Source: an uncultured Blautia sp.
Lineage (GTDB): Bacteria; Bacillota; Clostridia; Lachnospirales; Lachnospiraceae
DNA: 64,000 nucleotides
Reading direction: 5' to 3'
Assembly: GCA_934371915.1 (NCBI GenBank)
Contig: CAKROE010000002.1
Coordinates: 1-64,000, forward strand
The translations under genes and the position numbers were made by a program. The notes under the pieces were generated by a model, which had not been told where the DNA came from, searched no databases, and saw only the letters and a program-made list of their open reading frames with translations. Shown here piece by piece: positions 9,510-19,587 of the stretch (positions within the stretch are counted from its first letter, which is position 1; each line of letters begins with the position of its first letter).

Positions 9510-10550
9510 TCACTTCTCACTTTCTGTTTTTTCCATATATCTTTTTCTTAGCTGCCCACAGGCACCGTCAATATCGCTGCCCATTTCCCTTCTAATAGTA
9601 CCATTAATTCCGCATTTTTCAAGATTTATTTTGAAATTCTCCACGGCCTGGCGGGTGGAACGCACAAAAGAACGCTCCCTTACCGGATTAACCGGAATCA
9701 GATTTACATGGCAGTTCAGACCTTTCAGGCGTCCCGCCAGTTCCTGCGCATTTTCTTTGCTGTCATTTACCCCGGCGACCAGGCTGTACTCAAAAGTGAT
9801 CCTTCGTCCTGTTTTGTCAAAATAATATCTGCAGGCTTCCAGAAGTTCATCTACAGAATATTTGTTGGCGATCGGCATCAGTTCCCGTCTTTTTTCGTCA
9901 TTCGGCGCATGAAGTGATACTGCCAGCGTCATCTGAAGCTTTTCATCTGCCAGCTCATAGATTCTCGGAACCAGTCCACAGGTAGACACTGTAAGATTTC
10001 GCTGACTGATATGGATTCCTCCGTCCTCAGTCAGAATATGGATAAATCTGAGAAGATTATCGTAATTATCAAGCGGTTCTCCGGTTCCCATCACAACCAC
10101 ATTGGAAATACGTTCTCCGATGGAAGTCTGTATCCTGTAAATCTGATCCAGCATTTCCGACGGAAGAAGATTTCTCGTCAGACCGCCGATCGTGGATGCA
10201 CAGAACCGGCAGCCCATGCGACACCCTGCCTGCGAAGAGATGCAGACAGAATTCCCATATTTGTAACGCATCAGAACACTTTCAATCATATTTCCGTCAG
10301 AAAGACGGAACAGATATTTTCTGGTTCCATCTGCCTTTGAAGTCTGAACATCCAGTTCTTCCAGAACGGTGATAGGATATTCTTTCAATTTTTCTTTCAG
10401 GCTCTTCGGAATATTTGCCATTTCGTCATAAGAGGTAACAAGATGCTCATGCAGCCAGCTGTAGATCTGTTTTGCACGGAACGGCTTTTCACCAATCTGT
10501 GTCATGAGTTCTTTCAGCTCCTCTATGTTCATTGATTTGATATCGGTCAT
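9510..10550 (-). CDS. rlmN: Dual-specificity 23S rRNA/tRNA adenine-C2 methyltransferase RlmN
   Basis: 346 residues. The radical SAM motif C-x3-C-x2-C is in AGCRMGCRFCAST (about residue 110-122), and the conserved cysteine needed for resolving the methyl adduct lies in NLEKCGINGTIRREMGSDI near the C-terminus. It methylates A2503 of 23S rRNA and A37 of some tRNAs. It begins two bases after rsmB. Confidence 0.97.
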   Translation of the reverse strand: MTDIKSMNIEELKELMTQIGEKPFRAKQIYSWLHEHLVTSYDEMANIPKSLKEKLKEYPITVLEELDVQTSKADGTRKYLFRLSDGNMIESVLMRYKYGNSVCISSQAGCRMGCRFCASTIGGLTRNLLPSEMLDQIYRIQTSIGERISNVVVMGTGEPLDNYDNLLRFIHILTEDGGIHISQRNLTVSTCGLVPRIYELADEKLQMTLAVSLHAPNDEKRRELMPIANKYSVDELLEACRYYFDKTGRRITFEYSLVAGVNDSKENAQELAGRLKGLNCHVNLIPVNPVRERSFVRSTRQAVENFKINLEKCGINGTIRREMGSDIDGACGQLRKRYMEKTESEK

Positions 10551-10552
10551 AA

Positions 10553-11905
10553 TTATTTCCTTCTGAATTTTGCAATGAAGAAGCCATCAGTTCCATGTAC
10601 ACCCGGAAGCAGCTGCAGATACCCCAGTGCAGTCGTCTCAGAACGAAGTTCTTCCGGAATACAGTCATCTATACTTTCAAGTTTAAATGGATGGTTATTC
10701 ATAAACCACATCATATTTTCTTCATTTTCTTCTTTTGCAATCGTACAGGTACTGAAAATCAGCACTCCCCGCGGCTTCACATACTCTGCTGCCTTATCAA
10801 GGATCGTTCTCTGGAGAATTACCAGTTCATCTTCCTTCTGGGCTGTAGAGCGATATTTGATTTCCGGTTTCTTACCTATCACACCATAACCGGAACACGG
10901 TACATCTGCAAGAACAATATCTGCCCTGCATTCAGATTCTACATCAAATAAAGTAGCATCCTGTACTTTTGCCTGCACATTGATCGAACCTGTTCGCTGA
11001 ATATTTTCTTCAATCAGATTTACTTTGTACTGGCTGATATCACGGGCATCTACCGTACCGAAACCTTCCATTTTATCTCCCATATGAAGGCTCTTACCGC
11101 CCGGCGCGGCACACATGTCAATGACATAATCTCCTCTGGACGGGTTTGCGATCTCTGCCACAAGCATGGAACTTACATCCTGTACAAGGATTTTTCCCTG
11201 AATAAATGCATCAAGTGCCAGAATATGGTTGTATCCGGAAATGCGCTTTGCATAAGGAAGATACGGTGCCGGTTCGACGGTAACGCCCTGATTTTTCAAA
11301 CTGTCACAGATTTTATCAACGGAATTCAGATATGTACGGCAGCGAATAGTCACAGGTTTTTCCTTAAGGAAATCTTCAAGCATTTTTTCGGTAGTTTCCT
11401 CACCGTAATCTTCCAGCCAGCGATTTACAAGATCCTCCGGCATGGAATAACGAACAGACAGATAACGGACAAGATTCTCTTCTTTTGAAGGGTATTCCAG
11501 TTCGTTCATCTGTCTTGCCGCAGTTCTCAGGACTCCGTTTACAAAAGGTTTCAGATTGTAAAAGCCTTTTTTCTGTGCAAGTTTTACTGCCTCATTACAG
11601 ACAGCACTGTCCGGCACACGATCCATGAATTTCATCTGATAAACAGCACTTCGTAAGATCTCCCGGATCGGTGCTTTCATTTTATCAACAGGAATTTTCG
11701 AAAAGGAATTAATAATATAATCAATCTGTATTCTGTATTCCAGTGTTCCCTCACACACTCTCGTGATAAAAGCTCTCTCCTGTTTGGGAAGAAACTGATA
11801 TTTGGAAAGTGCATTGCGGATCGCAATGTGGCTGTGTTCTCCCTCTTCGCTGATCTGAAGAAGAATCTCCAGTATCATCTCTCTCGTATTAATTCCGCTA
11901 GTCAT
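10553..11905 (-). CDS. rsmB: 16S rRNA (cytosine-967-C5)-methyltransferase RsmB
   Basis: About 450 residues from the ATG at 11905 (AGGAGG and AAGAAGGG upstream). An N-terminal NusB-like RNA-binding domain is followed by a Rossmann methyltransferase domain with MCAAPGGKSLHMGDKM (SAM binding), DVPCSGYGVIGKKPE and FSTCTIAKEENEENM, which hold the two catalytic cysteines of the family. The start lies inside the end of the metallopeptidase gene. Confidence 0.95.
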   Translation of the reverse strand: MTSGINTREMILEILLQISEEGEHSHIAIRNALSKYQFLPKQERAFITRVCEGTLEYRIQIDYIINSFSKIPVDKMKAPIREILRSAVYQMKFMDRVPDSAVCNEAVKLAQKKGFYNLKPFVNGVLRTAARQMNELEYPSKEENLVRYLSVRYSMPEDLVNRWLEDYGEETTEKMLEDFLKEKPVTIRCRTYLNSVDKICDSLKNQGVTVEPAPYLPYAKRISGYNHILALDAFIQGKILVQDVSSMLVAEIANPSRGDYVIDMCAAPGGKSLHMGDKMEGFGTVDARDISQYKVNLIEENIQRTGSINVQAKVQDATLFDVESECRADIVLADVPCSGYGVIGKKPEIKYRSTAQKEDELVILQRTILDKAAEYVKPRGVLIFSTCTIAKEENEENMMWFMNNHPFKLESIDDCIPEELRSETTALGYLQLLPGVHGTDGFFIAKFRRK

Positions 11906-12614
11906 CCCTTCTTCGTCCTCCTGCAAGTATCAAAAGTCTTAAAAGCTGTAATATGGAAGCTGCCAGCGCCGCTACGTAAGTCATTGCAGCCGCGGTCAGT
12001 ACCTTTCTGGCTCCGCGTGTCTCATCTGTTCCGAGGATTCCGGTACTCTGCAGCATTTTTAATGCACGTGAGGATGCATTGATCTCAACAGGAAGCGTCA
12101 CAAGCTGAAACAATACTGCCAGAGAAAATAATACGATTCCGGCTGTCACCAGAGGACGGATTCCGGAAAAAAGCCCGATCAGAAAAAGCGGCCAGGAAAG
12201 TGTACTTCCAAAGTTTGCCACCGGAACAATCGCACTTCGGAATTCAAGCGGTGCATAACCGATCGCATGCTGAATAGCATGTCCGCACTCATGGGCAGCA
12301 ACACCCACAGCTGCCAGCGAAGTCTGTCCGTAAATATCTTCGGAAAGGCTTACAGTTTTTGTCCGCGGATCATAATGGTCCGTCAGACTTCCGGAAATTG
12401 CACGTACATGCACATCTGTGATACCGGCTGCCTGCAGGATTCTTTTTGCTGTTTCTGCACCGGTAAGCCCGGAAGCACTCCGTATTCTCCTGTAATAAGA
12501 AAAAGTACTCTTAAGCTTCGTGGAGGCGGCAAGTGAAAGCAGCATTCCAATGATCAGCAACATATAAGTCCAGTCGAATCCATAATATCCGTAACCATAT
12601 CCATATCCGTACAT
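11898..12614 (-). CDS. YugP-type membrane zinc metallopeptidase
   Basis: About 238 residues. A Tyr/Gly-rich N-terminus is followed by a membrane helix (YMLLIIGMLLSLAAS), the zinc motif VAAHECGHAIQH near residue 120 and two or three further hydrophobic segments. The family (zinc metallopeptidase 2, DUF2268-unrelated) is common between fmt and rsmB in Clostridia; its substrate is unknown. The ATG at 12614 has AAGGAG eight bases upstream, inside the last codons of fmt. Confidence 0.9.
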   Translation of the reverse strand: MYGYGYGYGYYGFDWTYMLLIIGMLLSLAASTKLKSTFSYYRRIRSASGLTGAETAKRILQAAGITDVHVRAISGSLTDHYDPRTKTVSLSEDIYGQTSLAAVGVAAHECGHAIQHAIGYAPLEFRSAIVPVANFGSTLSWPLFLIGLFSGIRPLVTAGIVLFSLAVLFQLVTLPVEINASSRALKMLQSTGILGTDETRGARKVLTAAAMTYVAALAASILQLLRLLILAGGRRRDD

Positions 12615-12619
12615 CTGCA

Positions 12620-13567
12620 TCACTCCTTATGATCCTTCAGTGCAGTCCCTTCTGTCACCTGGCAGCCACGAAGGAACGCATCTGTCTCCATGCGCTTCTT
12701 GCCTTCCAGCTGTACTTCTTCAAGAACCAGCCGGTCTGTTCCACAGGCTATATGAATTCCTTTTTTATCCACACTGGTAATAGTTCCCGGTGCCTCTTTT
12801 CCACAATTCCCACTTTCAACGGAACATTTCCACACTTTTAACGTCTTTCCGTTCAGAAATGTATAGGCGCTCGGCCATGGATTCAGTCCACGCACCAGAC
12901 GTTCCAGCTCTGTGGCACTCTTTGAAAAATCCATCAGACCCATTTTTTTACTGATCATTGCTGCATACGGAGTCGGGCTTTCTTCCGGCTGTTTCGTGTA
13001 AACTGCGGTTCCATCCACAATAGACGGGATCGTGCGGATCAGAAGTTCGGCACCTTCCTCTGCCAGTTTGTCAAAGAGGCTTCCGCCTGTCTCATCCTCA
13101 GCAAGTGGAACGACTCCCTGAGAAATCATATCTCCGGTATCAAGTCCGACACCCATTTTCATGATCGTCACTCCGGATTCCTTTTCTCCGTCGATCACAG
13201 CCTGCTGGATCGGTGCAGCTCCTCTGTATTTCGGCAGAAGGGATGCATGGATATTCAGGCATCCGTATTTCGGCATATCAAGAATCGTCTTCGGAATGAT
13301 CTGACCGAATGCTGCGACTATGATCATATCCGGAGCAAGTTCTTTTAATGTTTCTACAAATTCCGGATCACGTACCTTAAGCGGCTGATAAACCGGGATG
13401 TCATGTTTCATTGCCTCTTCCTTGACAGGAGTCGGCAGAAGAGTTTTTCCTCTTCCTTTTGGTTTGTCCGGCTGCGTTACTACAGCAGTAACCTCATATC
13501 CGTTTTTTACAAGTGCGGCAAGCGGCGGCACTGCAAAATCCGGTGTTCCCATATAAACAATCTTCAT
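12620..13567 (-). CDS. fmt: Methionyl-tRNA formyltransferase
   Basis: 315 residues, full length. It formylates initiator Met-tRNA with 10-formyl-THF. The catalytic region reads NIHASLLPKYRGAAPIQQAV with Asn, His and the SLLPKYRG loop, and GVGLDTGDMI carries the catalytic Asp. A C-terminal OB-like domain binds the tRNA. It follows def in the usual def-fmt order. Confidence 0.97.
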   Translation of the reverse strand: MKIVYMGTPDFAVPPLAALVKNGYEVTAVVTQPDKPKGRGKTLLPTPVKEEAMKHDIPVYQPLKVRDPEFVETLKELAPDMIIVAAFGQIIPKTILDMPKYGCLNIHASLLPKYRGAAPIQQAVIDGEKESGVTIMKMGVGLDTGDMISQGVVPLAEDETGGSLFDKLAEEGAELLIRTIPSIVDGTAVYTKQPEESPTPYAAMISKKMGLMDFSKSATELERLVRGLNPWPSAYTFLNGKTLKVWKCSVESGNCGKEAPGTITSVDKKGIHIACGTDRLVLEEVQLEGKKRMETDAFLRGCQVTEGTALKDHKE

Positions 13568-13624
13568 ATAGTAGTCTGCTCCTCTTTTCTCCCGTGATAC
13601 ACGGGGCTGCTTGTAAATACCATC

Positions 13625-14098
13625 TCAGTCTTCTTCATCATAACTGGTTCTGTGCAGTTCGCCCTCAACCAGGTCGGTATACATTTTTCCGTCGAGGTGG
13701 TCGATCTCATGGCAGAATGCACGGGCCAGAAGCTCGGTTCCCTCATAAATCACTTCATTCATGTCCTCATCCATGGCTTTTACTTTTACATAGTTTGGTC
13801 TTGTTACCTGACCGGCCATTCCCGGAACACTTAAGCATCCCTCATCGCCGGTCTGCTCTCCGGAAGTTTCCAGAATCTCCGGATTGATCAGGACGATCGG
13901 ACCCTCGCCGATGTCGATTACAACGATACGTTTCAGGATGCCGACCTGCGGTGCTGCAAGACCAACGCCCATTGCCTCGTACATTGTATCAAGCATGTCG
14001 TCGATCAAAGTTATGATCTTCGGTGTTACTTCTTTTACCGGTCTGCTGATCTTGCGCAGAACCGGGTCTTCTTCTGTTCTGATTACTCTGATTGCCAT
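13625..14098 (-). CDS. def: Peptide deformylase
   Basis: 157 residues. The three PDF motifs are present: [10 protein letters not shown] (about 41-50), DEGCLSVPG with the metal-binding Cys, and CHEIDHLDG with the HExxH metal site. It removes the formyl group from new polypeptides and works as partner of Fmt encoded next to it. Confidence 0.97.
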   Translation of the reverse strand: MAIRVIRTEEDPVLRKISRPVKEVTPKIITLIDDMLDTMYEAMGVGLAAPQVGILKRIVVIDIGEGPIVLINPEILETSGEQTGDEGCLSVPGMAGQVTRPNYVKVKAMDEDMNEVIYEGTELLARAFCHEIDHLDGKMYTDLVEGELHRTSYDEED

Positions 14099-14146
14099 TT
14101 TTATACTTCCTCTCTTTTTTATCTTATGTAGCTCTGTCTACGTATT

Positions 14147-14196
14147 TACACTTACGGATGGTTCCGCAGCAAACTGCTCTCACCATCCTAAGTGTA
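14147..14196. repeat. 50-base inverted repeat at the 3' end of priA
   Basis: Arms TACACTTA-GGATGGT and ACCATCC-AAGTGTA pair over ~15 bp with single mismatched bases, and an inner GCAG/CTGC pair sits in the loop. It overlaps the priA stop codon and fills the priA-def gap. There is no U-tract, so it is not a classical terminator; it may stabilise or allow processing of the mRNA. Confidence 0.5.
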
Positions 14197-16407
14197 GTCA
14201 AACTGTATATATAATTTCCTGAATCCGGAATTTAATTCAATGTATTTTTCTGTTTTATCTTTGATATCCTGCAAGATACGTTCATCCCGATGCTTGAGAT
14301 ACAGAATCTTACGGTAAATATCATTGACTTTTCCAACCGCCGCATATGCAGGACCGATCACATGAATCCGATATCTGGACGCGATTCGCTCCACAAACTT
14401 CGCAAGATAATTCATTCCCTGCTCCAGAAGCTCCTCATTTTCTCCGGATACCATTACAGAAAGCATATGTGCTGCCGGCGGATAATCCATCAGCATGCGG
14501 TATGCCATCTCCTCCTGATAAAAAGATTCATAGTCCTGTGCTGCTGCAGTCCGGATACTGTAATGATCCGGATGATAACTCTGAATGATAGCTTCACCCG
14601 GTTTCGTTCCACGTCCCGACCTGCCGACCGCCTGTGTCAGAAGCTGAAAAGTTCTCTCCGCGCATCGGTAATCCGCCGCATTTAAAGAAAGATCAGCGGC
14701 AAGCGCTCCTACCAGCGTCACACCCGGAAAATCATGTCCTTTGACGATCATCTGCGTCCCAACAAGGATGTCAGCCTCATGTGCTGCAAATGAAGACAAT
14801 ATCTTCTCATAACTGCCTTTCGCCCTTGTCGTATCATAATCCATACGAAGGATACGCGCTTTGGGGAAATTCTTATGCAGTACCTGCTCGATCTGCTGCG
14901 TTCCGGCTTTAAATCCTCCAATATAAGGCGAACCACATACCGGGCATTTTTCCACCCTCGGCTGCTCATATCCACAATAGTGACAGACCAGTCTGCCATT
15001 GTTATGCTCGGTCAGCGCCACATCGCAGTGCGGACATTTCAAAACCTCTCCACAGGAACGGCAGGAAACAAATCCTGCATACCCTCTCCTGTTCAGAAAA
15101 AGGATTGCCTGCTCGCCGCATTCCAGTCGGTTTTCGATAGCCTTTGTCAGACTGCGGCTCAAAACCGAACGATTTCCCTCCCGCAGTTCTTCCCTGAGAT
15201 CTACAATGCTCACTTTCGGAAGTGGCCGGTCTTCAAACCGGGCTTTAAGCTTTACAAGCCGGAACTCACCATCTTTTGCCTTCGTATAAGCTTCGAGTGA
15301 CGGTGTCGCCGATCCGAGGACAAGGCGGGCATTTTCCATCTGTGCACGGTAAAGTGCAGTCTCCCTCGCATGGTACCTCGGACTGTTTTCACTCTTGTAG
15401 GACTGCTCGTGTTCCTCATCTATAATAATAAGACCAAGATTTGAAAACGGTGTGAATAACGCCGAACGCGGTCCTACCATAATCTGTATCTCACCACGTT
15501 TGGCTCTTTTGAACTGATCGTAACGCTCTCCGGCGGACAGACGGGAATTCAGTACCGAAACCTTTTCTCCAAACCAGCCGTAAAATCTCCGAACCGTCTG
15601 ATAGGTCAGCGCAATCTCCGGAACAAGTACAATGACCTGTTTTCCCTCATCGATCACCTGACGGATCAGTTTCATATAAACCTGCGTCTTGCCGCTTCCG
15701 GTAACTCCATGGATCAGAACCGGCCGGGGTGAATCAGATTTCCATTCTTCCTGAATCTGGGCAAAAGCCTCCTGCTGCGGTTCTGTAAGCACCGATAGTT
15801 CCTCTCGAGGAATGTCGGCCCCGTCTACAGTCATACGGTAAACTTCATCCTGCACAACCCGAACGATTCCTTCATCCGCAAGCGGCCGCAAAACAGAAGC
15901 GGTCATACCCAGCTCCCTGGATGCTTTGGTATAATCGAGTTTTTTTTCTTCAAGCAGTGCCCGCACAAGCCTTGCCCGTGCTTTGCATCGTCCGCTCTCC
16001 AGCTTCCCGGCAGTCTTTTCTGCCTCTTCTTCGCTGACATTTAATATGATATATCGTTTTTCTTTGGCTTTGACCTTTTCTCTCACGGGGAGAACTGTTT
16101 TCAGTGCCTGAACCATGGTGGAGCCATACTGATTTTTCATCCACGCAGCAAGCGCGATCAGCCTCTCCTCCGTAGTTTCTTCACTGCTGCAGATACCCGT
16201 AAGTTCTTTCATTCGTGATGTATCAAATGCCGGTGTATCTGAAAGACCGATCACATAGCCCTTTCGTTCGTGGTTTCCGTTTCCAAAAGGAATCGTCACC
16301 ACCATTCCCACCTGCAGTTTGTGCTGCAGTTCTTCGGGAACTTTGTACTGAAAACTGCGGTCAACTTTTTCGTGGGATATATCCACGATAATATCCGCAT
16401 AAATCAT
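14188..16407 (-). CDS. priA: Primosomal replication restart helicase PriA
   Basis: 739 residues. An N-terminal 3'-end DNA-binding domain is followed by a superfamily 2 helicase core with Walker A GVTGSGKTQVY and Walker B DEEHEQSY, and the zinc-binding region CRSCGEVLKCPHCD ... CHYCGYEQ ... CPVCGS with eight cysteines. It reloads the replisome at stalled forks. It is followed by def and directly preceded by murE. Confidence 0.97.
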   Translation of the reverse strand: MIYADIIVDISHEKVDRSFQYKVPEELQHKLQVGMVVTIPFGNGNHERKGYVIGLSDTPAFDTSRMKELTGICSSEETTEERLIALAAWMKNQYGSTMVQALKTVLPVREKVKAKEKRYIILNVSEEEAEKTAGKLESGRCKARARLVRALLEEKKLDYTKASRELGMTASVLRPLADEGIVRVVQDEVYRMTVDGADIPREELSVLTEPQQEAFAQIQEEWKSDSPRPVLIHGVTGSGKTQVYMKLIRQVIDEGKQVIVLVPEIALTYQTVRRFYGWFGEKVSVLNSRLSAGERYDQFKRAKRGEIQIMVGPRSALFTPFSNLGLIIIDEEHEQSYKSENSPRYHARETALYRAQMENARLVLGSATPSLEAYTKAKDGEFRLVKLKARFEDRPLPKVSIVDLREELREGNRSVLSRSLTKAIENRLECGEQAILFLNRRGYAGFVSCRSCGEVLKCPHCDVALTEHNNGRLVCHYCGYEQPRVEKCPVCGSPYIGGFKAGTQQIEQVLHKNFPKARILRMDYDTTRAKGSYEKILSSFAAHEADILVGTQMIVKGHDFPGVTLVGALAADLSLNAADYRCAERTFQLLTQAVGRSGRGTKPGEAIIQSYHPDHYSIRTAAAQDYESFYQEEMAYRMLMDYPPAAHMLSVMVSGENEELLEQGMNYLAKFVERIASRYRIHVIGPAYAAVGKVNDIYRKILYLKHRDERILQDIKDKTEKYIELNSGFRKLYIQFDYT

Positions 16408-17883
16408 TTATTTTTCTGCTCTTTCTTTATCCTCCTGAAGGATTTCTTCGATCAGCACCCTTTCATCCATCGGGTATTTCTTGCCTTTGATCTCCTGATA
16501 ATCCTCATGACCTTTTCCCGCAAGGACAATGATGTCCCCCGGTTCCCCGTGATGGATCGCATATGCGATTGCTTCCTTACGGTCACAGATCTCGACATAT
16601 TTACCTTCTGTCTTTGAAATACCGATCTTGATATCATCAATGATATCCTGCGGCTCCTCAAATCTCGGGTTATCGGACGTGATGATCGTCAGATCCGCAA
16701 GTCTTCCGGAAACTTCTCCCATTTCATAACGACGGGATTTTGCACGGTTTCCTCCACATCCGAACATGCATACAAGACGATGCGGATGGTACTCGCGAAG
16801 TGTCGTCAGAAGACTCTCCAGCGCCATCGCATTGTGTGCATAATCAATCATCAGTGTAAATTCATCGGATACTTTGATCATTTCGATACGACCCTTTACT
16901 CTTGCAACTTTCAGCGCCTTGATAATGTTTTCCTGTGAAACATTGAAATGACGGCAGATTGCGATCGCAGTCAGGGAATTGTAGATGCTGAATTTACCCG
17001 GAATGTCGATTTCCACCGGAAACTCCATCAGACCTTTGAGCTGATAGGAAATTCCAAGGTAGCCTCTGCCACCTACCATATGTGCATCCTCGGCCCGCAG
17101 ATCTGCCTCCGGAGAAAATCCGTAAGTCTCAAGTGTGCAGGTATGTCCCTCAATGATCCTCTCGAAATGTTCATCATCGCGATTGACGATTCCGACTTTG
17201 CACTGACGGAGCAGCATGGATTTACATCTTAAATAATCGTCAAAATCCTTATGCTCATTTGGTCCGATATGGTCCGGTTCAATATTTGTAAAAATACCAT
17301 AGTCAAAAACAAATCCCTGTGTACGATGAAGCATCAGTCCCTGCGAGGAAACTTCCATAACTACACAGTCACAGCCGGCATCTGCCATCTTGCGGAAATA
17401 TTCCTGAACCAGATAAGACTCCGGTGTCGTATTGTGTGCCGGAATATGCTCCTCTCCGATGATTGCCTCGATTGTTCCGATCAGTCCGACTTTGTAGCCG
17501 GCATTTTCCAGGATAGATTTTACCATGTAAGTTGTAGTTGTCTTTCCTTTTGTTCCGGTGATTCCGATTGTTTTGAGTTCCTTTGCTGGATGACCAAAAT
17601 ATGCCGCAGAAATAAATGCCATCGCATAGCGTGTGTCCGCAACTTTGATCACTGTTACATCTGAAGGAGCAGCAACTTCTTCCTCAACGATCAGAGTCTT
17701 TGCACCTTTCTCGATGACATCCGGTACAAATTTGTGTCCATCCACAACCGCACCGCGGATACAGATAAACAGAGAATTTTCTTCTACTTTGCGGGAGTCA
17801 TACACAACGTTAGTGACTTCCTGTTCTGTACTGCCCTGACAGCAGGTATATTCCAAACCTTCTAATAGTGTTGATACTTTCAT
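16408..17883 (-). CDS. murE: UDP-MurNAc-L-Ala-D-Glu--2,6-diaminopimelate ligase
   Basis: 491 residues from the ATG at 17883, which has GAGGAGGAAAAT upstream; a longer reading to 17961 lacks such support. TGTKGKTTTTYMV is the ATP-binding loop, and DNPRFEEP near residue 405 is the meso-DAP-specific DNPR signature rather than the lysine-type motif. It adds meso-DAP to the peptidoglycan stem peptide, which agrees with dapF at 38.7 kb. The stop adjoins the priA start. Confidence 0.96.
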   Translation of the reverse strand: MKVSTLLEGLEYTCCQGSTEQEVTNVVYDSRKVEENSLFICIRGAVVDGHKFVPDVIEKGAKTLIVEEEVAAPSDVTVIKVADTRYAMAFISAAYFGHPAKELKTIGITGTKGKTTTTYMVKSILENAGYKVGLIGTIEAIIGEEHIPAHNTTPESYLVQEYFRKMADAGCDCVVMEVSSQGLMLHRTQGFVFDYGIFTNIEPDHIGPNEHKDFDDYLRCKSMLLRQCKVGIVNRDDEHFERIIEGHTCTLETYGFSPEADLRAEDAHMVGGRGYLGISYQLKGLMEFPVEIDIPGKFSIYNSLTAIAICRHFNVSQENIIKALKVARVKGRIEMIKVSDEFTLMIDYAHNAMALESLLTTLREYHPHRLVCMFGCGGNRAKSRRYEMGEVSGRLADLTIITSDNPRFEEPQDIIDDIKIGISKTEGKYVEICDRKEAIAYAIHHGEPGDIIVLAGKGHEDYQEIKGKKYPMDERVLIEEILQEDKERAEK

Positions 17884-17997
17884 ATTTTCCTCCTCTGCCT
17901 CGGGATATATGTGATGTTTTTCCGTTTCTCCAAACGGATATATTCCATTACAGAATAGCACAAGTGCATTCTATTTTCAATGTAGCAGAATTTTTTC

Positions 17998-18026
17998 TTG
18001 CTATCCATCATTTCCGGCTGTATAAT
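17998..18026 (+). promoter_or_regulatory. SigA-type promoter of the thiamine operon
   Basis: TTGCTA and TATAAT separated by exactly 17 bases, ending 18 bases before the riboswitch aptamer. It lies in the divergent gap between murE and thiW. Confidence 0.75.
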
Positions 18027-18042
18027 GTACACGTAATTAAAA

Positions 18043-18216
18043 ACAGGGGAGCTGGCCTTAAGCCGGCTGAGAGGAAACTTCTTGGTTTCGACCCTTAACC
18101 TGATTTGGATAATGCCAACGTAGGGATATACCGAATGTCCGGAAAGAATTTCCATTTAGATTTTCTTTTTGCTATCAGACAAGTTGAGAAGGTACCTGCG
18201 CGGTATCTTCTTTTTT
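18043..18216 (+). promoter_or_regulatory. TPP (thiamine pyrophosphate) riboswitch with terminator
   Basis: The aptamer (about 18044-18131) has the conserved GGGGAGC start, the GGCTGAGAGG T-loop, ACCCTTAACCTGAT and GGATAATGCCAACGTAGGGA. Downstream, AGAAGGTACC/GGTATCTTCT (18187-18211) forms an intrinsic terminator stem followed by a T-run. TPP binding should favour the terminator and switch off the thi genes. The layout of aptamer, terminator and then the thiW ribosome binding site indicates transcriptional control. Confidence 0.96.
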
Positions 18217-18252
18217 GTTGCCATCTATCCCCAGGTAAAACAGGAGGTAATC

Positions 18253-18762
18253 ATGAACCAAAATGAAACATCATCAACCCAGAAACTTGCCATTGCCGGA
18301 GTTCTGACCGCAGCTGCCGTCGCCGGAAGTCTGATCAGCGTCCCGGTTGCAGGAAGTAAATGCGCTCCTGTACAGCATATGGTCAATGTATTTGCCGCCG
18401 TCATCCTTGGTCCGTGGTGGGGTGTCGGAATCGCATTCTGTGCCAGTCTGATCCGTAATCTGCTCGGCATCGGAAGTCTGCTTGCGTTCCCGGGAAGTAT
18501 GGTCGGTGCCCTGTGCTGCGGACTGATATTCCACTTTACCGGCAAACTTGCTCCTACCTGTGCTGCCGAAGCACTCGGAACCGGCATTCTCGGTGGACTT
18601 GCCGCATACCCTGTCGCAAAACTGCTCATGGGACTCGCGCCGGCAGGATTTACCGTGTACATGCTTCCTTTTTTTATCTCAACCTTCACAGGAAGTGTTC
18701 TCGCTTTTGTACTGCTTCGCGTTTTTGAAAAAAGCCAGATACTTCATACCGTCAGGAGATAA
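18253..18762 (+). CDS. thiW: ThiW, thiamine-precursor ECF transporter S component
   Basis: 169 residues from the ATG behind AGGAGG; an upstream reading from 18169 lies across the terminator region and is unlikely. It is a hydrophobic protein with about five membrane segments and the AIAGVLTAAAVAGSL and PVAGSKCAPVQHMVN sequences typical of ThiW. It is thought to bring in the thiazole precursor hydroxyethylthiazole, using the shared ECF energising module encoded elsewhere. First gene of the riboswitch operon. Confidence 0.92.
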   Translation: MNQNETSSTQKLAIAGVLTAAAVAGSLISVPVAGSKCAPVQHMVNVFAAVILGPWWGVGIAFCASLIRNLLGIGSLLAFPGSMVGALCCGLIFHFTGKLAPTCAAEALGTGILGGLAAYPVAKLLMGLAPAGFTVYMLPFFISTFTGSVLAFVLLRVFEKSQILHTVRR

Positions 18763-18765
18763 TCT

Positions 18766-19587
18766 ATGCCGCATGTCATTAATATAGAAGTAATTTTTCA
18801 AAACATCCGACAAAAAGCGCCCAAAATCCACTGCCTTACCAATCCGGTGACTATGCAGGATGTTGCCAATCTTCTTCTGGCAGCCGGTGGAAGTGCCGTT
18901 ATGGGACAGGATGAAAAAGAGGTTGCAGAGATCACCGGCTTCTGTCAGGGAACCCTCTTAAACACCGGAGTTCCTGATGATGCCAAAATCAATGCCTGTA
19001 TCCTTGCCGGAAAAAAAGCAAATGCGCTCGGGCATCCCGTAGTACTGGATCCGGTCGGTGTCGGAGCCAGCACATTTCGCCAGGACGCTTTAAAAAAACT
19101 TCTCGATCAGGTACACCCGGATCTGATTCGCTGTAATCAGGAAGAGGCTGCAGTACTCTGTGCTCTTTTTTCTGACAGTACTTCTCCCCGTTCCCATGGT
19201 GGAGTTGAAAGCGCCCTGCATCTTACCGAAGCAGATGTCTGTTCCACTGCACAGCAGACTGCAAGGCTCTTTCGGACAACTGTTCTGATCACTGGTATCA
19301 GAGATGTTGTCTCTGATGGAGAAAAAACGCAGCTTCTCGCGGGCGGTGATTCCAGAATCTGCCGCATCACAGGCGGTGGATGCATGCTTTCCGCACTTTG
19401 CACATTATTCCTGTGTGCCGCTGATTCCCCGTTTAATGCCGCCTGCGCTGCCGGAACTCTCTGGAGGGAAGTCGCTTATTGTGCCGGGCAGCGGACAGAT
19501 GACATCCACGGCGGTATCGGAACTTTCCATACACAACTTTTTGATGTGCTGGAAGAAAAAATTTTTGACACGGAGACAAATCTATGA
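18766..19587 (+). CDS. thiM: Hydroxyethylthiazole kinase
   Basis: 273 residues of the ribokinase-like fold. The motifs HCLTNPVTMQDVANLLLAAG (substrate), VLDPVGVGAS and TGGGCMLSAL (anion hole and catalytic Cys/Asp region) are clear. It phosphorylates the thiazole salvaged by ThiW. It begins four bases after thiW and overlaps thiE by 4 bases. Confidence 0.95.
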   Translation: MPHVINIEVIFQNIRQKAPKIHCLTNPVTMQDVANLLLAAGGSAVMGQDEKEVAEITGFCQGTLLNTGVPDDAKINACILAGKKANALGHPVVLDPVGVGASTFRQDALKKLLDQVHPDLIRCNQEEAAVLCALFSDSTSPRSHGGVESALHLTEADVCSTAQQTARLFRTTVLITGIRDVVSDGEKTQLLAGGDSRICRITGGGCMLSALCTLFLCAADSPFNAACAAGTLWREVAYCAGQRTDDIHGGIGTFHTQLFDVLEEKIFDTETNL